A stretch of 15,848 nucleotides of DNA from Chromera velia. Taxonomy: Eukaryota > Sar > Chromeraceae. Each line of letters opens with the position of its first letter. The first letter of the stretch is position 1. The stretch spans positions 45,249 to 61,096 of the forward strand of contig JAHBMJ010005925.1 of NCBI GenBank assembly GCA_018398765.1, in the 5' to 3' direction. Below the pieces are notes generated by a model. It worked only from the letters and a program-made list of their open reading frames with translations. It was not told the origin of the DNA and made no database searches. The translations under genes and the position numbers were made by a program. This document shows positions 1 through 6,906 of this stretch, piece after piece.

Positions 1-332
1 CCCCCCTCTCTCTCTCTGAGTGGACGCGACTGTCTGTGCTCTCTCTTTGCTTCCTCTAGCGTCTGTCTCTGTGATCGAATGGAAGGAAGTGTATGCACTG
101 CAACCAACCTGGAAGGAAGGAAGGAGGGATCGAAGGCACAGAGAGCGAGAGACCAACACAGCCATGCAGGGTGGACGGACGGACGGACCTGCTGACGCGA
201 TGTTGCCTGCCGTGCAAGCTCATGTCACGCATGTCTTTCTCTTCTTTCAGCGAAAGCCCACGCACGCACGCATGCACGCACCTGCATGTTGTTTGTCTGT
301 CCGTTCACTTTCCCCCTGCCTGCTGTCTGCAG
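1..332 (+). other. Probable intron upstream of the SDR terminal exon
   Basis: No SDR coding sequence (no Rossmann glycine motif, no YxxxK catalytic exon) is readable here, so this is most simply the intron preceding the exon at 333. It starts with a C run followed by CT repeats and holds GGAA, GGAC (173-186) and CGCA (258-275) microsatellites. The last 30 bases are pyrimidine-rich and end CTGCAG at 327-332, a good 3' splice site. A second acceptor-like tract ends at 250 (TTCTTTCAG) but opens no convincing reading frame. Confidence 0.45.
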
Positions 333-611
333 ACGACTTCATTTCACCACGGAGGTTTTATGATTGCGCGTCTGTTCTCCTTCTTCGCCCAGTCGGCCGA
401 GGACGGAACCCAGGGTATCCTGGCAGCCGCCTTCGAGCCAGGCGTGCAGAGCGGGACCTTCTGGGGCCCCCACGGGATGAACGGGATGAGGGGGAAGGCG
501 GAGCCGGTGGAGCCCGAGAAGGAGTGCACTGACGAGAGAGCGAAAGAGATGCTCTGGGAGGCAAGTGAGAAAGCCACATGGTTCCAGGGAGGCACACACT
601 GGAGGATATAG
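333..611 (+). CDS. Short-chain dehydrogenase/reductase, C-terminal exon
   Basis: This encodes the last 92 residues of a protein resembling the C-terminal part of NAD(P)-dependent short-chain dehydrogenases of the retinol-dehydrogenase/WW-domain-oxidoreductase type. Seen: a hydrophobic stretch ending FAQSAEDGTQ, then an alanine-rich helix, GTFWGPHG, the MRGKAEPVEP segment, and a terminal helix DERAKEMLWEASEKAT. These match the family order 'SAEDG...SGxFxGP...P...D...LWExSE'. The Rossmann fold and catalytic Ser/Tyr/Lys would be in earlier exons to the left. The exon begins in phase 0 after a polypyrimidine-CTGCAG acceptor and ends at TAG 609-611. The last 15 codons plus stop lie in a 50-bp sequence that is duplicated downstream. 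Substrate cannot be deduced. A GTGAGA at 566 could be an alternative donor, but the terminal helix fits the family well without splicing. Confidence 0.8.
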   Translation, partial: TTSFHHGGFMIARLFSFFAQSAEDGTQGILAAAFEPGVQSGTFWGPHGMNGMRGKAEPVEPEKECTDERAKEMLWEASEKATWFQGGTHWRI

Positions 612-707
612 GGAGGCCTCTCTTCTTTATTGACGCACGCACGACGCACGCAACAGAGAGAAAGCCACATGGTTCCAGGGAGGCACACACTGGAGGATAT
701 AGGGAGG
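567..707. repeat. 50-bp direct duplication with CGCACG-rich insert
   Basis: Positions 567-616 and 658-707 are identical 50-mers, beginning GAGAAAGCCACATGG and ending GATATAGGGAGG. Between them lie 41 bases (617-657) containing TTGACGCACGCAC followed by GACGCACGCAA. That insert resembles the left half of the palindromic element at 3300-3338. Copy 1 covers the end and stop codon of the SDR gene. The structure resembles an insertion with a very long target duplication. Confidence 0.8.
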
Positions 708-1340
708 AATTCAGAGAGGACATTACGTGCGTTTGTTTGTGTGTGTGGCCTGGCGAAGCGAAACGCCTGTCTGGTCCCAATTAAGAGGAGAGCACACTGT
801 CACAACTGGATGGGGAACGAAGAAGATCCTAGCTCGAGCTGTCTGCCTTGATTCTGAAGAGCCCCTGTCGATCCCTCTATCAATTTTGTCTCGCTTGTGC
901 TTGGTTGATTGCTTAATTGAGAGTGAGAGAGAGAGAGAGAGAGAGAACTAATTTAATTGCGCAATTCATTCGCAGCAGCTGCCTCTCTGATCCCATCGAT
1001 CGATCGATCGAGCTGTTTTTTGATTGCATGTGGAGATTTGAAGAGACTTTAAAGTTAGTTTCTGAGGATCGAGAGCGAGTTAATAATGGCAGAAATTGTT
1101 GGGCAGCTTCCCTGGTTTGGCTTGGAGGCATTGTTTGATACAAATGGATGCGGAACTATGGTGTGGTCTGTCAGTGTGACAGTGTTTGTTTCAGAAATTT
1201 TGTCTTTCAGAATGCAGACTCACCCCAAGGCTTACTTGTAAAAGTTTCAGTTAATTCAAGCATTGTCAAAGTACAAGTGAGGTGCAAAAGGGCGCCGCCA
1301 AGGGAGTGCAGGGGCGTCACTCAACGCCGCTCCCGCCGCC
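708..1340. other. Gene-free flank with microsatellites
   Basis: I see no supportable gene. The stretch is likely the 3' UTR or flank of the SDR gene. It contains an AG run (about 923-947) and a GATC tetranucleotide run (about 995-1011). It becomes GC-rich at 1290-1340, just before a small ORF. Confidence 0.4.
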
Positions 1341-1457
1341 ATGCAGTCCGGTGTGCAGGCCGCCGTGCAGCGTGTCACAGAGGTAGCCAGAGGTGATAGA
1401 GCTTCACCGGCATCGTTTCTGAGATCGTATCCCATGATTGATCACAGTAGCAGCTGA
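1341..1457 (+). CDS. Small ORF, 38 codons, doubtful
   Basis: An ATG in a favourable context (GCCGCC before ATG) opens a 38-codon frame starting MQSGVQAAVQRVTEVARG and ending at TGA 1455-1457. It lies in a short GC-rich island between AT-rich tracts. A donor-like GAG|GTAGCC at 1382 could make it a first exon, but I find no following exon before the transposon at 1924. No family is recognised. It may well be noncoding. Confidence 0.15.
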   Translation: MQSGVQAAVQRVTEVARGDRASPASFLRSYPMIDHSSS

Positions 1458-1915
1458 GTAGCTAGAAAGTTGCACCATCTTGGCATCTTCTCACTGACAG
1501 ATTTCTATATATACGTATAATAATAGGAAAAACTGAAGAGATGTGAGAGGTGTACAGACGTACTGCGACGCCCTAAGGGCTCTAACGTTTAGCTAACATT
1601 AGCATAACATAGCGCTCTACTTCAGTTGGTTACTACCAACTTACTAGATTGGTTACCAATTCTTAGTTCCTAACTGGTAGGTAATCAATATTTTATATGA
1701 AGATGATCAGTAACCTAGTTGGTAACCCATTATGACAAAAAGGCTTTTAATCAATTTTGAAGTGAATTAATTAATTGCCAATTGGTCCATTTGTTCTATA
1801 ATGAAAAAACATCAAATTTTAAAAAAGATTTCCACTCTGTTTTTCTTAATTTTTTAGGAGATACGTATTTAAACCACTTTAGGGTAAAACAACTTTAAAC
1901 TAAGTATTTTTTCAA
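1458..1915. other. AT-rich noncoding stretch
   Basis: No coding frame is supportable. The region is AT-rich, with a cluster of short palindromes around 1625-1736, and runs directly into the hAT-type element. Confidence 0.4.
1625..1736. repeat. Cluster of TTGGTWACC-type palindromes
   Basis: GTTGGT-TACT-ACCAAC at 1625-1640 and ATTGGT-T-ACCAAT at 1648-1660 are perfect small inverted repeats. Related words (AACTGGTAGGTAATC, AGTAACCTAGTTGGTAACC) follow within 80 bases. They could be paired binding sites or the sub-terminal repeats of a decayed element. No function is shown. Confidence 0.5.
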
Positions 1916-1923
1916 CATATTCA

Positions 1924-2574
1924 CTAGGGTGTGCACTCAAAAAAAAAAAATAAAAGGGGTTTTGAATTTTTGATTTTTTTTTTTTTTAATCATTCAACCT
2001 AAGCTTTTACCTCTAGTATCCTCTAATCTTCAACCCTTTCTCTACCACCGTAGCTTTCAGCATATAGCTAGCCCTACAGCTATTTTATTATAGATAGACT
2101 ATAAATTAGTAATTTCTATGAATTAGTAAATGAATTAATTATTTGGTACGGCTTTTCTTTTCAGGTGGCGCCCCCTTTTTCCCTCTAATCACCTCTCCAG
2201 TTGCTTGCACGTGGACCAAACGTATCTCTTTTGTGTTCCTATGACTGGATCTGGTAGGTGAACAAATCTGTTGAAGTTGGTCCCCGCGCCGGGGCTACGT
2301 TTTTACTTCCTTAAGTCCACGGGTTATTGCTGTTATGACCTGAATTTACTAGACTGAATGTAAAGTCTAGTGTAAAGTATCATTAAGGCTAGCATTAGGG
2401 TCCTTATTCACAGTACTGCTACTGTGTAGGAGTGCTAGGCGGACTTTGGATTGTCACAAACTAGGTCACAAATTGTCTTTCAGAAAAAGTTTCACACGTT
2501 TGTCTTCTAAAAAAAAAAAACTAAAAGGCTTTTCACTTTTTTGTTTTTTTTTGTTTTTTGAGTGCACACCTTAG
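1924..2574. mobile_element. Non-autonomous hAT-type DNA transposon (MITE)
   Basis: The left end reads CTAGGGTGTGCACTC (1924-1938). The reverse complement of the right end (2560-2574) is CTAAGGTGTGCACTC, so 14 of 15 terminal bases pair. Both ends continue inward into an A-rich run, then an AAAAGG/TTTT block, then a T-rich run, giving about 65 bp of imperfect inverted repeat. The element is flanked by a perfect 8-bp direct repeat CATATTCA at 1916-1923 and 2575-2582. An 8-bp target duplication and CTARGG-like termini are hallmarks of the hAT superfamily. The 651-bp interior holds no transposase-size reading frame, so it would depend on a transposase supplied elsewhere. The intact target duplication and nearly matching ends suggest a fairly recent insertion. 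Confidence 0.82.
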
Positions 2575-2582
2575 CATATTCA

Positions 2583-3246
2583 AAGACGGCTGTGAAGACG
2601 CGCAGTGATGATCATAAATTCGTTCTACATAAAAACTGGATAAACATTGAAAGTTAAATTCATAATTAATCTTGACGTTCAATTTAAATTGTATTTCAAT
2701 GTCTAGTTCAAATTTGAAATGCAACTTACACATTGGTAGTCCTAAATTGACTCTTCACGCATTGGTATTTCAATCAGTTAATGCGGGGGGAGGCCTAGGG
2801 GGAGGCGTTTTACATCTGTTCCTAGCACGTCCTGCCTGTTTCTACAAGTGCTCTATGCACGCTGCGCAACATTGCAACACACGGTTAATGCACACTCACA
2901 TGAAGAAACGCTCCAAACAAAATCCATGCGCGCAGCTGTGCTGATCTATGTTAAGAACAGCAATTCGGAATGCCAATTCCAGCAGTGGCAGTGCACTGTA
3001 TTAGTTGGTCGCCTGACTGACTTGATCTGCATCATATCTATAAGTGCATTGAAGCGATTCAACCGACAAGGAGAGCAAGGTCCTTGAGCAGCGGCAAGCA
3101 GACATATCCCAGAATATGTGTGCATAGCTGGGCGTTCTGATATCATGAGATTACACAGCGCGTTGTGCCTTTGTGTTTGTCCATTTGTGTCCAAGCTGAA
3201 GAAGCAAGGAACGCATCGAGGACCTCGAGCATGCACACCGACTGAT
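2583..3246. other. Gene-free AT-rich stretch
   Basis: Open frames exist on both strands, but none shows a recognisable domain, convincing splice sites or protein-like composition. I see nothing else of note apart from a short G-rich stretch at 2782-2810. Confidence 0.35.
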
Positions 3247-3401
3247 TGAATTTCCCCTCGTGCTACTTGATTCCTCCTGCTCCTCCCATTGTCTTTCAAT
3301 TGACGCACGCAAGGACGCATCCAAATTGCGTGCGTCAATGAATTTCCTCTCGTGCTTCCTGACGCTTCCTGATGCCTCCTGCTCCTCCCATTGTCTTTCA
3401 A
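3247..3401. repeat. Palindromic element between duplicated flanks
   Basis: The core 3300-3338 begins TTGACGCACGCAA and ends TTGCGTGCGTCAA, a perfect 13-bp inverted repeat around a 13-base centre (GGACGCATCCAAA). To its left (3247-3299) and right (3339-3401) are two copies of one sequence, each beginning TGAATTTCC and ending CCCATTGTCTTTCAA. The right copy is 10 bases longer through a small internal duplication. A near-identical core occurs inverted at 11236-11276, also between duplicated flanks. It lies just past the 3' end of the Kazal gene. Confidence 0.85.
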
Positions 3402-3429
3402 CTGCCCTCCCAGCGCCATAACATCGATC

Positions 3430-3690
3430 CTACTCCTGCTCCTTCTGCAGCCCCCTGCCGCGCCTCCCGAAGAGAGAGCCCCACGGCGACCCCGGTCTCG
3501 GTCTCCCGTCCCAGGGGCAGTTGGGCCCGCAGCTTCTGTAGTTCAGGCGGGGGGGGTAGTTGGGTTGCCAGGCCTGCTTGTCTATCTCTAGAGCAGATCC
3601 AATCTGTGCGATACCAGCCCCCGGAATTGCGTTTTCCTCCTCGGGGAAGAAAACGCCCACCGAATCAGTGTCTGTCCTCATGAAGGCGGT
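3430..3690 (-). CDS. Kazal-domain gene, second exon (C-terminal extension)
   Basis: The exon starts after a strong minus-strand acceptor (CTCCCTCTTTGTCCGCAG) in phase 0, matching the phase-0 end of the Kazal exon at 4459. It would add 86 residues, beginning TAFMRTDTDSVGVFFPEEE and continuing through a segment with IAQIGSALEIDKQAWQPNY. No known domain is recognised. Composition is protein-like up to a run of eight C (minus strand, 3549-3556). Beyond it this frame becomes Arg/Gly/Pro-rich and stops at TAG 3432-3430. The +1 frame downstream (PELQKLRAQLPLGRETETG) also reads well and would end at 3398, so a frameshift or homopolymer miscall is possible. Joining to the Kazal exon is inferred from phase and splice strength only. 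Confidence 0.55.
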   Translation of the reverse strand, partial: TAFMRTDTDSVGVFFPEEENAIPGAGIAQIGSALEIDKQAWQPNYPPRLNYRSCGPNCPWDGRPRPGSPWGSLFGRRGRGLQKEQE

Positions 3691-3700
3691 CTGCGGACAA

Positions 3701-3831
3701 AGAGGGAGTGACAAGAAGCGAGGGGAGTCTGGTGATACAAAACACACATGCACATACATACATACACATACAGATAAAGAGGAAGAGGGAGTGACAAGAA
3801 GCGAGGGGAGTCTGGTGATACAAAACACACA
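3701..3831. repeat. 48-bp direct duplication, 35-bp spacer
   Basis: Positions 3701-3748 and 3784-3831 are identical, starting AGAGGGAGTGACAAGAAGCG. The CA/TACA-rich spacer is 3749-3783. On the minus strand the copy nearer the exon supplies the pyrimidine tract of the 3691 acceptor, so the intron end has been partly duplicated, without its CAG. Confidence 0.85.
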
Positions 3832-3948
3832 CACACATACAGAGCAAATACTCACCATGCACCCACTTTGCTCACCCACCCTCTCACTCATCCACGCACT
3901 CACTCCAACTCACTCTCTCACATCCTAGGCAGCCACTCACTTGCTCAT

Positions 3949-3950
<2 letters not shown>

Positions 3951-3982
<32 letters not shown>

Positions 3983-3997
3983 TCTCTTTCTCTCTTT

Positions 3998-4042
<45 letters not shown>

Positions 4043-4109
4043 GTGTGCGTGTGCGTGTGCGTGTGCGTGTGCGTGTGCGTGTGCGTGTGCGTGTGTGTGT
4101 GTGTGCGTG
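3951..4109. repeat. Compound (TC)n-(GTGTGC)n microsatellite
   Basis: Interrupted TC repeats (3951-4038) abut a GTGTGC hexanucleotide run (about 4044-4109). Apparent long ORFs across it on both strands (Leu/Ser, Arg/Val or His/Thr repeats) are low-complexity artefacts. Confidence 0.9.
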
Positions 4110-4458
4110 TGATGCACACATACACACACGGGCGCACACATACATACACAACGCGAGAGGGGCGGGGGGGAAGAAAACAAAAGGCAGAGGGGACACATGG
4201 AGAGAAAACTGATGGCCGAAAACGGAGACGATCGGCCGCGATGGGCAGACAGACTCATCTCTTAGTCTGTCACGGTGGAGTGAAAAGACTTCATGTGTGG
4301 GTCGAGACAGTTGAGACACATACATACATACATGCATACCGATTTGAGAGCGACGTGAAGCTGGAGTGCCCCTTGAAGACAAAGGATGTCATTTGATAAA
4401 ACACGCGCATTCCAGCAAACTGGAAGAAAAACGGCTCTGCACGGTTGTCTTAACTCAC

Positions 4459-4815
4459 CTCCGGAGACTGGGCCTTGTGGGGGAATTCCTCTGCAACGAC
4501 GCCAGTGCCACCGGAAGTCTCCAGAGAGGCCCCGACTAGGGTCGGGGTCTCCCCCCCTTCCTGTGCACCACAAGGCCCCGAATGAGCTTGTTGTACCGCC
4601 CCCCCGCTCCGACACGACGCTATGGTGAGCATGCATGCGTTTTGGTATGTGACTCCGTCTGTGCCACACACAGGGGGCAGGGTGGGGGGGCAGGAGATGG
4701 GCATGATGCAGTTGGGGGGGATGTACCGGGGAGTGCCGCCAGTTGCGGAGGCATCCGCCAACACGGTTGGAAAGGCTATAGCCAGCAGAAAAAGACCAGA
4801 CGGCTTTGAGAACAT
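4459..4815 (-). CDS. Secreted Kazal-type serine protease inhibitor, first exon
   Basis: The chosen ATG (4815) gives a classic signal peptide: MFSKPSGLFLLAIAFPTVLA, with likely cleavage after residue 20 (A|DAS). The frame is open upstream without another good start. Residues 36-82 form one Kazal domain with cysteines at 36, 42, 50, 61, 68 and 82 and the signature PVCGTDGVTYQNAC. The spacings C-x5-C-x7-C-x10-C-x6-C-x13-C fit the Kazal_2/follistatin-like class rather than the ovomucoid class, which has two residues between Cys4 and Cys5. By alignment the P1 reactive-site residue would be the second proline after Cys2 (C-P-P-T), an unusual P1, so inhibitory activity is uncertain. A Gly/Thr/Glu-rich tail follows to residue 119, where the exon ends at a consensus donor GAG|GTGAGT. 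If the intron is retained, translation stops two codons later (VS, then TAA 4452-4450). Kazal proteins typically act outside the cell or in secretory compartments. Confidence 0.88.
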
Positions 4816-6213
4816 TTTTATCTTCCAGCCAACTTTGGAACGAGTAATATAATACAGAACAGATAACACCAGGAGACACTGCTCGTCTACACTCAAACAG
4901 CTAAAAACAGACACTGCGTGTAGATGCGAATTGAAGCACTGACTGACAAACACTAAAGACAAGCAGTGGATCAAGTCAAGGCCTTAAAAAGACCCTGATC
5001 GAGTCACAACATGTCACAACGACCATGCAGCTGCATGCCACTGCATGAGCGTCTCAGTTTTTGTGCGCGCGAGCCCGAATTATTAATAAGGCGAGCATAG
5101 GCGAGCTGCGCGCATGCAGCAGGGCGGCGCGGAAGACCAGACCGAGCTAACGCAGTTTTGACCGAGCTAAACTCGTGCGTGATTCAAGCAATTTCAAGCA
5201 TGCCATATAGTATGCCTCCATGCAGTGGATGTTTGTCAGAAGAGGTCAGATCGGCTCTCTGAGCCTCTCTCAGACTTTGACACGGAATCAGGCATGTCGC
5301 AGATTTCCTTCCACAGTTCTCCATCCATCGGACTCGAGCCACTGCTGCATGAGTCTTTCGAGTAAAGAAGTTGCAGAGTATTCATTCACCGTCTACGCAT
5401 CAAGTATCTATCTGTTCCAACCGACTTGCTCGCCCCTTTTCCGTCTTTGGGTGTGCTGGACGGCTCACGCTCTTTTGTTTTCGGACGCTCGCATTCATTG
5501 CAATTGATCCATAGTGGGAAGGGCAGGAGAGCACCCCGAGAAGTGGATAGGTGACAGAGAGACCCGAGTGGACTTGCAGGAGACGCCGACGACAAGATTA
5601 GCAGACAAAGTTCCCTCAACGTGTGCTTGGAGAGAGAGAGAAACCCTCCTTTGCTTTGAAGACTCGGAACTTACTGCCTTCACTGCTGCTCGATCCCAAT
5701 ACCTCTTCTTGACTCAGACGGGTTCTTTCGTCTTGAGATCTTTTGATGACATCTGCAGTGGTCAGTTTGCTTTCTGTATCTTTCCTGTGTGAGTGCCAGG
5801 GTGAACATTGGCTGAATTCTGATAAACGCTGCGGATCATATTGATATTCCCCCCGGATGTTTTCATCCTCGCCCAGTGACTGTCTGCCTGCCTGGCGGGG
5901 CCGCCTTCATTCAACCATTTCATTCATTCATTCATTCATTGATTCATTCGTTTGTAGGAACAAGAATCCCCCCCGCTACGGCCCTTCCATGGTCTCTCCA
6001 GTTATTCCTATTTTTTTCTCGTCTTCACCTGTGCACCTGGTCTGACTGGGCATCTTTCTGCATGTGTTCTGTGTTCTGTCTGTGTTGGGGTCTTCCTGAC
6101 ACTCTTCTCGGTGACACACGAGTCCTGAAAGCGCTTGCTTGCTTGCTTGGTTCTTTTGGTTCTATCTGGCATGCAGACATTCATTCGAATCAGATAGATC
6201 CCTCTACTTTGTT

Positions 6214-6253
<40 letters not shown>

Positions 6254-6259
6254 CATCAA
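4816..6259. promoter_or_regulatory. Divergent intergenic region (Kazal / membrane protein)
   Basis: The region separates two divergent start codons (4815 minus, 6260 plus) and must hold both promoters. Seen: three GCATGC hexamers at 5033, 5112 and 5198; an 11-bp direct repeat GACCGAGCTAA at 5140 and 5160; an ATTC run near 5918-5950; and a TC run (6216-6250) just before the plus ATG, probably 5' UTR. GCATGC is a known ApiAP2 factor motif in apicomplexans, but relevance here is inference. A 92-codon frame at 5514-5792 lacks an ATG and good splice sites, so I do not call it a gene. No clear TATA box can be assigned. Confidence 0.3.
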
Positions 6260-6359
6260 ATGCAGAGGCCTCCTCCAGTGCTTTCGACCAGCGGGACCCT
6301 CTTTCGTCTTCTTCTTCTTCTTTCAATCGGTTTGGCTGTCTGCGGGGTGAGGGGGGCAG
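6260..6359 (+). CDS. Signal-peptide exon of Ser/Thr/Pro-rich membrane protein
   Basis: ATG 6260 follows a pyrimidine-rich leader. It encodes 33 residues plus one base: a short N-region (MQRPPPVLSTSGTLFR), a hydrophobic core (LLLLLSIGLAVCG) and VRGA. This is a textbook secretory signal with likely cleavage after residue 29 (VCG|VR). The exon ends GCAG|GTAGGT. The single leftover G joins the AC at the start of the exon at 6907 to make Asp and continue an open frame. Using the neighbouring TAG|GTGAGT donor instead would put the next exon out of frame, so the 6359 end is preferred. Confidence 0.72.
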
Positions 6360-6906
6360 GTAGGTGAGTCTGCTCTCCCTCCCTCTTCCGTTAGCTCGGC
6401 CCTCCCTCTTTCTCTCTCCCTCTCCTTTCTTTCTTTTCTTTCTTTCTTCCTTCCTTCCTTCCTTCCTTTCTTTCTTTCTTTCTTTCTTTCTTTTCTTTCT
6501 TTCTTTCTTTCTTTCTTTCTTTTCGTGTCGCTAGTGTACGCAAAAAGAAAGAGTGGATAAGAAGAAACAGAGAGTCTCCTTCTCTTTCTGTGTGTGTGCG
6601 CGAGCGCACACGCGAGAGAGAGAGAGAGAGAGAGAAATTGACGAAGGAATTGTTGATCAACACTCAAACTCCCCCCTCCCAAGTGAATTCAGAATTAAAG
6701 GGATGCACGGCGCTCCCTCTCTCTCTCTCGGTGTGGCGTTACTCTCTCTCTTCTTCATTCATCTTCGTCTATCTCCTTCCTTCAAATCTCTTTCTCCCTC
6801 ACTCTCTCCCTTCTCTGTTGATTTCCCTGCTGCTTCCTTTTTCAATCCCTCCCTGCATGCTTTTTCTTTTGAATCCTTCCTTCCGTTTTAATTTTCTTCT
6901 GTGCAG
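6360..6906 (+). other. Intron of the membrane-protein gene
   Basis: This 547-base intron begins GTAGGT and ends TTTTCTTCTGTGCAG. It contains an interrupted CTTT/CCTT run (6421-6522), an AG run (6614-6634) and T/C-rich DNA throughout. Lys/Glu/Arg or Ser/Leu-repeat frames inside it are microsatellite artefacts. Confidence 0.65.

Larger units (their letters stand above)
3691..4458 (-). other. Intron of the Kazal gene, microsatellite-filled
   Basis: On the minus strand it begins with a consensus donor, GAG|GTGAGT (4458), and ends at the CCGCAG acceptor (3691). It contains CT/GA runs (3951-4038) and an alternating GTGTGC hexamer (about 4044-4109). It also has a 48-bp duplication (3701-3748 and 3784-3831) next to the acceptor. 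A closer acceptor, TTTTTCTTCCAG at about 4420, would make a 39-base first intron leading to a short exon near 4419-4350, so a three-exon gene is an alternative. Confidence 0.5.

Noticed and set aside
3868-4212. Ser/Leu-, Arg/Val- and His/Thr-repeat frames on both strands
   Set aside because: They are translations of TC and GTGTGC microsatellites and lie inside the inferred Kazal-gene intron.
5514-5792. 92-codon plus-strand frame in the divergent intergenic region
   Set aside because: It starts only with GTG, has a stop just upstream and no convincing acceptor. Probably leader or noncoding.
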